Source: Phytophthora colocasiae (taxonomy: Eukaryota > Oomycota > Peronosporomycetes > Peronosporales > Peronosporaceae). From it: a stretch of DNA of 64,000 nucleotides. Within the stretch, counting starts at the first letter, position 1; every line of letters starts with the position of its first letter. Under the pieces are notes generated by a model. That model ran no database searches and had not been told where the DNA came from. It worked only from the letters and a program-made list of their open reading frames with translations. The DNA lies in contig JAGKQI010000102.1 of the NCBI GenBank assembly GCA_018806915.1, positions 124,001 to 188,000 on the forward strand, in the 5' to 3' direction. Below are positions 54,620 to 64,000 of the stretch, piece by piece. The translations under genes and the position numbers were made by a program.

Positions 54620-57034
54620 GGAGGGGGCTAGAGAGAGCTCCGTGCCGAGGCTGCCGTCCTGCAGAGGAGCGACAGTGGAAGTGTCATTGATGAACCGAGG
54701 GGATCATTACGGATGCAACGGTCTCCGCAGCACGGTTTATGGGAACAGAATGGATTGTTTATGGAAATGTCAATATGCTGTTAAAGCCGATCCCGATTGA
54801 AAAGCATGAGATTGGAGCCACTTCGAAATTCTTGCAGCCTGTCAACAATGCTGCTAGATTCAGTGATCATGCACATGCAGGACTTACACTGTTGCACCAA
54901 CCTGTTGTGGATGTACTACAGGTTTCTGCCTCAATAAAGAAGTTGGAGTCTGCATGCAAATGGCAAGGTTATAAGAAATAGACAAGGACAGTTCGATTTA
55001 AAAATATTGTCCGGTCATAAAATGGTGATATGCAGCTCGGAAGGTTATCGGTTTTTCAGGCTTCTTTATTGAGGCAGAAGACTGTATATGTACTTCTTAC
55101 TTGCTCAGTCGATGTGCATGCGTATGAGTACACAGTGAGCTTAGCATAAGTATTTGCAAGATTCAAAATACAGCGGCTCCATGTATGCAGTTCATCCAGA
55201 TGAGTTTCGGAGCGCGTTACATCACGAAAGGTACCTTACCTGGCGATGGGTATTCTTTTCCTTTGTTTCGTTCATATACGCGGTCCACTGTATCTTCAGA
55301 CGAAGACTGTTGCTTTTTGTATCTAGTCTCCTCAGCTTTTTGTCTATCTGAAGTCAACTTTTTAAACACCGCAACTCTTCCGGACTGTCAGGCTGTTTGT
55401 GAGTTATCCCAATTTTAATGGCATCCTTCTACATGTAGGAAGCTCGCTCTTCTAAACACCAAACGTATTGGTCTTTTATGCTTGCAGCTTCTTTTGTGCT
55501 CAACTCCATAGTTCGCTAATCGACTCATTTGCCGCCGATTCGACATCCTCCGACACAAGTTTGTTTGACAGAGCTACTTCAAGCGTGAACCCCGTAAATT
55601 CACTTTGAATCACTGACTTTCAGCGCACGTACGGTTCCTTGGTTGAGTCGACCGGGGGTGAATCTGGTTCGGGCAATATCGACAGAAGAAGAGACGTTGA
55701 CATTCAGCTCTGGTGTTGAAACACTGTTGAGTCTTGGCGGAGGAAGCTCGTAGAGCTGGTCTCGACCAGAGTCTGTGCATACAGATCCCACTGCTCTCCA
55801 AATGTAGATTTACAGTACCATTATTTTCCCCTAAACCCCGACGCAATCGCCGAGTTTATGCAGCGATTTTCGAAACGGCAACAAGTTGCACCTCCAATGT
55901 GCTTCGAGTTTTCATACACGCGCTTCGCCAGTGCTTTTCCCTTGGTGGAAATCTTGGGCTTGGAAGGATTTGAAACCAAAAATCGCGCGAATCTCCGCGG
56001 CGTCGTCGGCACGCGCTTTTGCTAAACGATCGCAATGCGCGGCCTGCTCACATGGTGGTGCATGTGCATGTAGCAAGTTGACTCAAACTGTCGAGGGTAC
56101 GAATAGGTGGGCGGCCCACCGTGGGCCAGGGTCGTTTTGACCGTGACCTTTTCCTCCGTTTGCGGACGACCACAGTGGATGGATGTGTCGTGCATTCGAG
56201 TCGGCAGTGACCGCAGCTGGTGACGGTAACACGACAGGCTTCACCTTCGAGTCGAAGGTGCATGATGCATGTATCCTTTTAGCCTGTGACAGTGCCACCA
56301 CCTTTAGCGCTGGGCAGCCTGCTAGGTTGGAGCGGCGAAAGCAGCAAAAATCTCGACGATGAAGTTGCCAGTGCAAATCGCCATCGCGCCACGTATGCTT
56401 CAACGTGAGCAAGGCTTCCCATCGGATGCCGCATCCTAGAGAGCTCGACCACAGAAACACTGGGGATTGAAGCGCGCGCGGCACCTTCGGCTGTTGAGAA
56501 GGCACCGCACTAACGTCGGTGAAGCTGTGGGCGAGTTCAGAAGAATCTCCTCCCGCCGTCGGAGTCCGCAAAGAGGTCTCGACACGTTTCCAGCTGACTC
56601 AAAAGCTCTCCACTAGAGGCACATTACTGCTTCAGGTGCGCGATCTTGGCGGCGGAAGATCCGCGTGTCGTCGACGAGTCCAGCATGTCGGCGCACGAAA
56701 GAAAACGGGCCACAAGAAGACCATTACCAACGTCAACAGAGCTCTACGCTTTCTTGTGGCCAACTTCAATCGCGTTCTCGAACTTTTGCGCGACCGGCAA
56801 ACAATCTCATCGTGGTCATGTTCGTCGCGCGTTCGCAAGTGGCAGCCTCTGAACTCGTCGCTAAGAATGACGCTCCACCATTTCCTCGTATTCCAGCGCC
56901 ATTATGAGGCAGAGGAAGGTATCATCTTTGACGAGTGATCATCCAGGTGGGCGTTTGGATGAGCAGCATCGAGTCGATGATCGACGTCGATTGGCCGGCA
57001 GCAGGTTCATTTCCAGTCTTGACACCCCAACGCC
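54620..57034. other. 2.4-kb gene-poor region
   Basis: No confident gene. Short frames with protein-like composition occur on the plus strand at about 56120-56240 (FDRDLFLRLRTTTVDGCVV), 56184-56370 (GDGNTTGFTFESKVHDACIL) and 56640-56938 (TNVNRALRFLVANFNRVLEL). They are out of frame with one another and have no start codon or consistent splice sites. They could be a decayed or heavily spliced gene. An ORF at 54739-54981 has no support. Confidence 0.4.
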
Positions 57035-57487
57035 ATGACGCTGCTAGTGACACCCGTTACGACACCTGAAGAGTTCCAGGAAGCTAAAGCGATCCGACTG
57101 CGGGTCTTCCACGAGGAACAGGGCTTCGACCCGGTGCTGGAGTTCGACAAGCACGACGACGAACCTACGACCGTCCACTTCCTCGGCAAAGACGTCGAGC
57201 AGGACAAGTACGTGGCTGTGGGACGCGTCTTGATGGACGAAGCGAACCGCTCGGCTAAGATCGGCCGTGTGGCTGTGCTCAAGGAGTGCCGCGGTAAGAG
57301 CTACGGCGCGGCATTGATGGACGGCATGGAGAGCCACCTCCAGACGCGCGTGGACTCATTTAAACTCTCAGCACAATTCGATAAGAAGGGGTTCTACGAG
57401 AAATGCGGCTATCAACGCACTCCCGACGAGATTCACCTGGACGAGGGTGTCCCGCATTGCTGGATGATCAAGACCACCAACGTCTAG
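57035..57487 (+). CDS. GNAT acetyltransferase, tandem copy 1
   Basis: A 150-aa single-domain GNAT resembling the bacterial ElaA/YjcF-like group. AIRLRVFHEEQGFDPVLEFD is the typical N-terminal signature, with TTVHFLGKD and VAVGRVLMDE next. The acetyl-CoA-binding segment is IGRVAVLKECRGKSYGAALM, followed by KLSAQFDKKGFYEKCGYQRT and HCWMIKTTNV. The acceptor is unknown. Copy 2 lies 155 bp downstream on the same strand and is closely similar throughout, so the pair arose by local duplication. Confidence 0.9.
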   Translation: MTLLVTPVTTPEEFQEAKAIRLRVFHEEQGFDPVLEFDKHDDEPTTVHFLGKDVEQDKYVAVGRVLMDEANRSAKIGRVAVLKECRGKSYGAALMDGMESHLQTRVDSFKLSAQFDKKGFYEKCGYQRTPDEIHLDEGVPHCWMIKTTNV

Positions 57488-57642
57488 AACGATAATGCTC
57501 AATAGAGTGAGTCTGATCCATCTGTTGTCGTTGGTCATTGCGGATTGTTTGATACACTTTTAAACTCATCGAAACAGGTAAGTTGATGCACGAGGTTCAA
57601 GTGGTCACTGCCGCTCACTTCCCAATCTGCCTTCAAGTCAAG

Positions 57643-58107
57643 ATGCCTTTAAACGTGACCGTCGCGACGACTCCCGAGGAGATGCAGCACGTCATGGCCC
57701 TGCGCCGTCGTGTCTTCATCGACGAGCAGGGGTTCCGTGAAGCTGTGGAGACGGAAGATGCCAACGACGACAAGCCCACCACGATCCATTTTGTGGGTAA
57801 AGACTCCGAGACGGGGGAATACGTGGCAGTGGCTCGTTGTCTGCTAGATGAAGCTAACCGCAAGGCCAAATTTGGTCGAGTAGCGGTGCTATCTGAATGT
57901 CGCGGGAAGAATTTCGGGGCTCAGCTCATGAACGCCATTGAGGAACACGTCCGGGACCGTGTGGACTGGTTCGTCTTGTCTTCGCAGTACGGACGTAAGG
58001 GGTTCTACGAGAAATGTGGCTATCACTGCACCAGCGACGAGATTTACCTCGAGGAAGGAGCAAAGCACTGCTACATGGTCAAGGAGGTTAAACCTGCGTC
58101 CGATTAG
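57643..58107 (+). CDS. GNAT acetyltransferase, tandem copy 2
   Basis: A 154-aa paralogue of the preceding gene with the same layout: ALRRRVFIDEQGFREAVE, TTIHFVGKDSETGEYVAVAR, FGRVAVLSECRGKNFGAQLM, RKGFYEKCGYHCTSDEIYLE and HCYMVKEVKP. ATG 57643 (MPLNVTVATTPEEM) aligns with the start of copy 1. An in-frame ATG at 57586 would add 19 residues (HEVQVVTAAHFPICLQV) not seen in copy 1. A GTAAG at 57578 followed by CAAG near 57641 could alternatively be a 5'-UTR intron. Confidence 0.9.
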   Translation: MPLNVTVATTPEEMQHVMALRRRVFIDEQGFREAVETEDANDDKPTTIHFVGKDSETGEYVAVARCLLDEANRKAKFGRVAVLSECRGKNFGAQLMNAIEEHVRDRVDWFVLSSQYGRKGFYEKCGYHCTSDEIYLEEGAKHCYMVKEVKPASD

Positions 58108-58172
58108 ATTGCCTCAAGTCAGATCGATGCAACAGAGCAGCTATTCACTTGATCATTCGTTTTATTTGGCTT

Positions 58173-59659
58173 TTAGTATTCTTGCACTAACTTGCGGCCG
58201 TATTCTGCAGCACCCAGGACCACCGCTTCTTCGGGACGGAAGTTCTTTGTGTTAAATGCAGCTCTGTTGAAGAATTTTTCAAGTTGTTCCCGCATGAACT
58301 CGGACTTGACGCCTCCCCCGATGAGCACCAACGCACTCAGATCATCTTTTGATACACCTGCATCGTGAAGCAAACGGCTGCAGAGTGCGATCGCTTCTCG
58401 AGCTGGTCCTTCTTGAATCCGTGCAAGGTCGAACGAAGTCACCTTATGAACCAAGTGCTTTGCACCCTTCTGATCCGCAGTGATAAACGGCAGGTTAATA
58501 TCGGTGCTCGCGCGACTTGACAGCTCAATCTTTGCTGATTCCACAGCATCTAGAATGCGATAGCTGGCCATGTAGTCTACCGACAAGTCGATTCCGTGCT
58601 CCTGCTCAAACTTCTCCACCACTGATCGGAACAGCAACTTGTTCACTTTTTGACCTGAAACAGTTTGCGTCGACAAAGTGTGAAGAAGACTGAATCCACC
58701 ACTACGACGCTCTTTCTCCAGCAATGATGCCGTCGACACGTATCCACCGATATCGAACACTGCAATGGGGCCTCCAGCCGACAGTGCCTCTGCATTTCGG
58801 AGCTCTTGCACCGCGCAATTCTCCGCAGCATGCAGGGCCGCCACCGGCTCGTCAATTGCAGCAAACACCGTAAAACCTGCACTGTCAGCGACCTTTTCAT
58901 ACGCTGCACGCTCCTGTTCACCAGTTCCTGCAGGAACCGCAAGCACAGCAGGGAAATTCTCAATCGGGTCTTCCCCTAACGAAGCTGCTGCTGTTGAATG
59001 TAAATGGTCTAGCATGATCTCCGCAGCCCACTACAATTTCCACCACCAGTCAGCAATTAGTTTCCGTAAAACAAAAAAAGTATTCGCTCTACCTCTGGAC
59101 TGTAGGGTTTCCCATCTAACTCTAGCTCCAATGCCTCTCCTCTTTGGTGCACAGTGTACGGGAGCATCTTAATCAGCTCGTCACGCTCCTTAGTGGCAGG
59201 TCCAAGCAGCAGCCTCGTAGCTGTCGCTGTATAACCTGGTTTCCGGCCTTGCAATGCCTTTGCAATTGCGCCAACCGACACGCTGCCATTGTCCACCGCC
59301 ACTGCCGCAGGTGTCGCCCGCAGTCCGTCCGCGCTCTCAATTACTCGCGCTGCATGCTCCGAGTCTAACAGTGACGCTGTTGCAACGCGAAGATTCGCCG
59401 AGCCAACGTCAACGCCCAGCACCTGCTGCATTTTACTGAAGGATGACGCGTCCGCATCACCGTCTTCACCCTCGTCACCCTCCCCCGGAAGACCCGCACG
59501 CCTGCGCCGCACACGCTCCTGGGCACGTAGGATGTACCTGGTACCAACGAACAGCCCTGCACACGCGAGACCTACGGGGACAAGCCAGGGCTTCGGCTGC
59601 GTCGAGTGGAAGTGGCGCACAGAGCCTGTGGTCGGACGTCTAAGCGACTTGGCCGCCAT
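58173..59659 (-). CDS. Hsp70-like ATPase-domain-only protein with N-terminal membrane segment
   Basis: Exons 59093-59659 and 58173-59030 give 474 aa in frame. The N-terminus looks like a mitochondrial targeting sequence (SLRRPTTGSVRHFHSTQ) followed by a hydrophobic segment (WLVPVGLACAGLFVGTRYIL). An actin-like Hsp70 nucleotide-binding domain follows: VLGVDVGSANLRVATASLLD (phosphate 1), FPAVLAVPAGTGEQERAAYE, VFAAIDEPVAALHAAE, AVFDIGGYVSTASLL (phosphate 2, divergent from DLGGGT) and ALVLIGGGVKSEFMREQLEK (adenosine). The protein stops right after that domain (LGAAEYGRKLVQEY), so the substrate-binding domain is absent. It may act as a membrane-tethered regulator or receptor rather than a classical chaperone; that is inference. 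Confidence 0.85.
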
Positions 59660-59695
59660 GATACTGTGTAGTTTGAGGACCTACAAACTGATGTG

Positions 59696-59700
59696 ATTGG
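59696..59700 (-). promoter_or_regulatory. CCAAT motif upstream of the Hsp70-like gene
   Basis: ATTGG on the plus strand, 37 bp upstream of the start codon of the minus-strand gene. Confidence 0.35.
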
Positions 59701-59725
59701 CTGAAATTCGACAAGTTGAAGCGGT

Positions 59726-60600
59726 TTAGTGTCCAAGTCTAGGCAACAAGACAGAAGCTCGGATGAGCTTTGTAGTGTTGGTCACAGCGGGGAAATTATC
59801 TGTAGATGTAGCATATTTGCTTTCGATCTTGCGGGGTCCACGAATTCGAGGCAATCGCATCGTGTCTCGGTGAATTTCCAATTGGTCAAGTGAACATTCG
59901 TGAATGCCTTCCATTGTTTGAAGTACACTTTCGTTTCTTTTTTGGTGATGTCGTCTGTGATGGTGTAATGGCTTGGATGGCGAATAATGGCTATTGTTCG
60001 TGTTTCCTCGCCTGGAATCAGACTGCAACTCGAGCTCTTTGCATTTTTGCTTCACATGCATACGTCGGTCAGCCTTCGAGACTTGATCTGATAAATAGCG
60101 GTATTTGGCAGCGTCGACTGCGAGTTGTTTCGTGTCGAAAAGAGATTTGGTCTGGTTAAGCCTCCGTTGCATCCTCTTGTTTTCTTCTGCGATTCGATCT
60201 TGTTCCTGTCGCCATAGTAGGTAATTTGTAGGGCGTAGATACTCTTGGCTATGATGCGAGATGTCAAATCGCTTGGGGAGTTTCTTGTGTATACTTTCGA
60301 GGCGTTCGAGTAGAATCTGGTTTTGCTGAGCAATTTCAATATCTCTATCTGGGTCCAAAAGAATTATGAGCTGCCAAAGACCAGCCAGTTCATCGCAGTA
60401 CGCATACCTTGCTCCTGCTGAAGCTTCTTGGCATTGTTAACGGTGTGGTACTCTGTTTCCGTGTTCAAGACGGAACGAGTTTGCTTAACTCGCTGTCGAT
60501 TCCGGAGTCGTGTCTCCTCCAGGAACGTTGCGGTTAGAATATTGTCGTCCCCGAACTCATACTCTGCCGAGTATGCCAGCGCGCGTCGCTGCTTCGTCAT
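59726..60600 (-). CDS. CFAP97/Hemingway-like flagellar protein, 2 exons
   Basis: Exons 60408-60600 and 59726-60348 (donor GTATGC, acceptor CCAG) close at 271 aa. After an N-terminal helical stretch (LEETRLRNRQRVKQTRSVLN) and QQNQILLERLESIHKKLP comes the signature YLRPTNYLLWRQEQDRIAEE followed by NKRMQRRLNQTKSLFD. That resembles the Hmw/CFAP97 domain (Y-P-x(n)-R-x-x-E-x-x-R-I-x-x-E-N). Known members are linked to cilium assembly and motility. The rest is basic and coiled. Family assignment is from recalled motif shape. Function in zoospore flagella is inferred. Confidence 0.72.
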
Positions 60601-60732
60601 TCAGTTATGACCCAGTTATCTCCACAACAGTCCAGACAGAATGGTTCGCAACCTTGAACGGGTACTTCATCCTATTTCAAGCATGGAATAAGACTGGATA
60701 CACAGCAGTTGAACACCAGTTCAGCTTGGTCT

Positions 60733-62114
60733 CTATTCAGAATCATCGCTAAGACGCTTCGCCTGCTTGCCTTTTCTCGTTTTGCTCGCTGTTTCATTGC
60801 TGTCGCTTGCACTTTGGTCATTCTCAGCATTGCTTATTCCTCTACGTCTCTTTTTCGCCTTCATTTCTGCTGTTGGCTCTCCATCAGCATTACCAAGAAG
60901 CAGCAAATGGCGAGTAGATGGAGAAGCAGCAACCAGATCAATACGTTCTTCCTCTGGAATGAATGCGTACATCCCACCATCAGTAATAGAAGATTTCGTA
61001 CGCTTCCACACTGTCAGAGTATCGATACTCGAGTGCCACGAAGGCAACGGCACCTGCAGCACCTTGTGGTACACAGTCGCTAGATGAGTCTGGAACTCCT
61101 CAGACGACGTTCGACCCCTACAAAATTCAGGCCAGGTGTTAGAGATCTTTATGCAGACAAACATCAACCCTGTAATACCGTACCATGCACCAGGAAGACA
61201 CACAGTTTGGCCGAACATCTCGCCAACGTGAATCACAATATCACCTGCAAAATTGCACAGACTCGCCATTGCCATAGATTCATGACTGTCCTCGAAATCG
61301 TCCGGGTAACACAAGAACAACGCACGGTCTGCGTGCTTACGCAAATCCTGTTGACCACATTTCCAAAGCCCCATTAGTTCAACTAAACTACGATAAACAC
61401 AAATACCACCCACCTTAGGTGTTCCTTTGAGTACTTCCGTCCAATAAACCTGCTCCACTTCAACCTCCTCTTCGTCCTCATCCTCCGCATCCTCTTCAAC
61501 TGCCTCCTCCTCGTCGTCAGGTTCCTCGTCAGCTTCTTCGCCATCACTCGGTTGAGTTTCCTCTGCATCTCCATGGCTCTCTTCTCCACTTGTAGCAACA
61601 GTTTTGTTGTTATCTTTCTCCTTCTCGTCACTGTCTACTTCCTTCTCTTCTTCCTCATCATCTCCAGCCACATGCAAATCATAGGCAACCACATCTACGC
61701 CTCGAAGTTGCAGCAGTCGAGCCCAATACCCGCTACCTGCTCCCATCTCAACAATCTGTCATCACCAAAACTAAATTAAAATCCATGAAATCCACATTTC
61801 CAAGACGACAAGTAGCCTACTGGTCCGTAATGCTTGATAATTTGCAGTGCACGTTCATCCGGAATAGCCCACGAGTATTTCTAATTAACAGTTAAAGGTT
61901 AGCATCAAACTAATCTAAATTACCACTAGACTGACAGTCTCACCATCGCAACGCCCACGTCCAGTGCCGCGTACATCTCAGAGCGCGCCTCATCGCTCAA
62001 CTCCGGGTCAAAAACTGCCGTGAGTTCTCCTGGGTGTTCGCGCACGAATTTACGGTAGAAATCGAGGTACGGGTTGCTCGTGGGTGTCAACTCGAGCGCC
62101 TCCGAGTCCGCCAT
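60733..62114 (-). CDS. Putative methyltransferase with acidic insertion, 5 exons
   Basis: Exons 61944-62114, 61821-61880, 61414-61755, 61184-61347 and 60733-61117 close at 373 aa. LTPTSNPYLDFYRKFVREHP and KYSWAIPDERALQIIKHYGP lead into an AdoMet motif I, IVEMGAGSGYWARLLQLRG, with VDVVAYDLH as motif II. A 70-residue insertion made almost only of E, D, K and S (about 101-170) follows. The fold then resumes with DRALFLCYPDDFED, NFAGDIVIHVGEMFGQTVCL and HLATVYHKVLQVPLPSW, DTLTVWKRT. The C-terminus is basic (KAKKRRRG, TRKGKQAKR), suggesting nuclear location. I know this family only as an uncharacterised eukaryotic protein. The third intron (66 bp) would also read in frame if retained. Confidence 0.78.
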
Positions 62115-62248
62115 GTTGCGAATGGCTGCAAGACAGACAAACAAAAGCACTTGATTGGACAAAATTAGCTCGAGATTAACTACCAATCCTATGCTTGAAA
62201 CATGGCTACACTAAAGGCAACTTGTTAACTGGTAAGATGTCATTGCGT
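62115..62248 (-). promoter_or_regulatory. Methyltransferase promoter with CCAAT motifs
   Basis: ATTGG at 62154-62158 (40 bp upstream of the start codon) and CCAAT at 62183-62187 lie in the 134-bp spacer between the methyltransferase start and the stop of the antiporter gene. Confidence 0.4.
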
Positions 62249-63998
62249 CTAAGCTGACAGCAAAGGCTGGTTCTCGCCTTCGTATCTCGTTGGAGGCGAC
62301 ACACTCAGGAAACTGCACGATGACAGTAATCGATAACGCATGTTGACTCGAGTTCCGCAGAAGAAGACGACGAGTAGCAGTACAGCCAGGCAAATTCCGA
62401 AAGCAGTGAACGTACTGCAGATCTTGAGACCAATCGGGAGAGAACCACCGGCAACAGACACGGCAGCCACCAACACAGCGTACGGCAGGATACTACGCAC
62501 ATGGTTCTCCAGTGGTACGTGCGCTGAGAGAGACGCCAGGATGGACGTATCGGCAATGGGCGAGCAGGTGTTGCCGAACACTGAGCCACCTAGGATACTG
62601 CCGAAGCATTGGCGCAGGTTCTCAGCGTCTCCGCCGCTAATAGACCACGATAGAGGCGCGATGATGGGGAACATAATTGCCATGGTACCGAAAGCGCTGC
62701 CCACTGCAAACGACACGACGTAGCAGAGCAAACACGCGATCGCCGGCAGGAACTGCTTCGGAATTGAATCTCCGACCACCGAAGCAATGTAAGGAGCTGT
62801 GCTCACCTCCCCAATGACTGAACCGAGAGCCCAAGCGAGCGTCAGAATTAATGTCGGGTCCAGGATATCCTTGACACCTTCCATCCAAGCTTTCGTCGCC
62901 TCATTCAGTGTAATGATACGCTGAAGCAATAGCAGCGTCACAGCGATGACCCAACCAGCAGCAGATGCACGGATCAGCGATGACACCGAGTCACAGTGAC
63001 TAAGCGCATCCAACACACCAAAGGACCCGTTGGGGTCCTGAGTGTACAATGCGTCAAAGCCGTCGAAAATCATCCCCACAAATGTCAGCACGACGATAGT
63101 CAAGAACGGCACCACAGCATTCTGCCACCTCAGAGGTTTCGTTGTGTCGGGCTCCAACGGGGCGAGCTCAGGCTTCGGGCTGTCCATAGGTCCCGGGAAC
63201 ACTGGAGTCATTGGGCCATCATTAATTGGAGAAGCAGCGGCGTCCTTCTCGAACTGAACCATCGGTCCGAAGTCCTTCTCGCAGATAATCGTGATGAAGA
63301 TAAAAGCGATGAAGAGGATCGGAAAGAAACGGTAGTGCAAACACGACAAGCACGTGACAAACGGGTCCCAGTCCAGCTTGAGATCGCGTAGCTGAGCGGC
63401 AACATAGCCAATCTCTACACCAATCCAAGCACTCACTGGGGCTGTACACAAAACCCCCGGTAAAAGTAAAGTTAACACGGCCTTCAAAACACAAAACGAC
63501 ACGAAATAGGGAAGACTTACACATAGATGGCAAGCAGACACCGACAGTATGGATAATAGCGGCAAACTTCTCTCGACTGACGCCCGTTTGGCTCAACACT
63601 TGGCGCAGCGAGCTTCCAACGATCAGGATACACGAGTAGTCATCAAAGAAGATCACAAGGCATAGCAACCATGTTGACAGCTGCATGCGCAGTGACGACG
63701 TCATGAACTTCTTGGCAACGAGCGCCAGACCGTGGCCACCTCCACCCTTTTGCACCACGCCAATAGTTCCACCCAGCACAATCGTGAACAGCAGTACACC
63801 AGCGTGGTCATCTACCGTGAACGCACTCACCCAGTACTGGTCGAATGTGCGCAAGAATGCAGTGAAAGGGTCCCCGTTCGAGACAATGATGGCACCACAC
63901 CAGATACCAGCTAGTAGCGACACGGTCACTTGGCCCAGCACAGCAGACATCACCAGCGTCACAAACGGCGGTAGCAGAGATATCCATCCAGGAGATAC
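62249..63998 (-). CDS. NhaC-type Na+/H+ antiporter family membrane protein, 5' end outside the window
   Basis: Exons 63521-63998 (continuing beyond the edge) and 62249-63441 (donor GTAAGT, acceptor ACAG) give 557 residues without the N-terminus. Many hydrophobic segments are visible (SAVLGQVTVSLLAGIWCGAI; LLFTIVLGGTIGVVQKGGGG; FFPILFIAFIFITIICE; ASVVGDSIPKQFLPAIACLL). NhaC-family landmarks include STWLLCLVIFFDDYSCILIV, GVSREKFAAIIHTVG, LPSMSPVSAWIGVEIGY and, in the second half, ILGGSVFGNTCSPIADTSIL with SAHVPLENHVRSILPYA. These carry the charged and polar residues expected for ion transport. Both halves share the pattern, as in inverted-repeat transporters. A cytosolic loop rich in P and D follows residue 210. 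Substrate (Na+/H+ or amino acid) is not certain. Confidence 0.88.
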
Positions 63999-64000
63999 TA

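Noticed and set aside
54739..54981. 80-codon plus-strand ORF upstream of the START/FYVE-like gene
   Set aside because: No similarity to known proteins, no support from splice structure, and it lies in a region without other coding signals.
56083..56571. 162-codon minus-strand ORF
   Set aside because: No conserved pattern, and the plus strand in the same region looks more coding-like.
1..64000. CRISPR arrays, bacterial operons, tRNA or rRNA genes
   Set aside because: The genes are spliced and eukaryotic; I saw no spaced direct-repeat array, no rRNA similarity and no tRNA cloverleaf that I could support by eye.

Overview
The window looks like nuclear DNA of an oomycete, most likely Phytophthora or a close relative. 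The evidence is: densely packed genes with short introns (about 60-80 nt, GT-AG with one GC-AG); gene families typical of oomycetes (START/FYVE-type proteins, GH17 glucanase, FIST); flagellar genes as expected for an organism with zoospores (BBS1, a CFAP97/Hemingway-type protein); and Ty3 chromovirus, Tc1/mariner and Helitron elements of the kinds common in these genomes. The species is not determined. Exon models were built by hand: GT/GC donors, AG acceptors, frame continuity and family similarity. Most spliced models close exactly in frame.

Layout. 1-1485: frameshifted 3' end of a Ty3/gypsy chromovirus (integrase, chromodomain, LTR), abutting an ORF without a start codon (1488-2117). 2.4-6.0 kb: housekeeping block (eIF3h, MRT4, ribulose-5-phosphate 3-epimerase, mitochondrial ribosomal protein mS33). 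6.4-7.9 kb: Tc1/mariner element with an intact transposase and ~185-bp inverted repeats. 8.1-13.4 kb: a small basic protein, a GNAT, a small spliced gene, a SET methyltransferase and an unknown protein. 13.66-19.76 kb: a decayed Helitron with HUH Rep and PIF1-like helicase, containing a perfect 57-bp palindrome.

20.3-34 kb: an unknown membrane protein; a B-box/coiled-coil gene followed directly by a SPRY gene; DDX46/PRP5 (6 exons); and a five-exon START-FYVE-FIST fusion. 34-42 kb: an F-box-like gene, a 10-exon BBS1, a membrane-anchored metallophosphatase and a secreted GH17 glucanase. 42.5-54.6 kb: TAF6, a 1620-aa LRR/coiled-coil/C2 protein, a UNE1-like protein, an LRR protein and a START/FYVE-like protein. 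54.6-57.0 kb: a gene-poor stretch. 57-64 kb: tandem GNAT paralogues, an Hsp70 ATPase-domain-only protein with a predicted N-terminal membrane anchor, a CFAP97-like protein, a putative methyltransferase with an acidic insert, and an NhaC-type antiporter running off the right edge.

The genes do not form one pathway. They are ordinary eukaryotic neighbours, often divergently arranged, and several have CCAAT/ATTGG pentamers within about 40-200 bp of the start codon. The most unusual items are the FYVE-FIST fusion, the adjacent B-box and SPRY genes, the ATPase-only Hsp70, the palindrome inside the Helitron and the repeated end motif of the Tc1 element.
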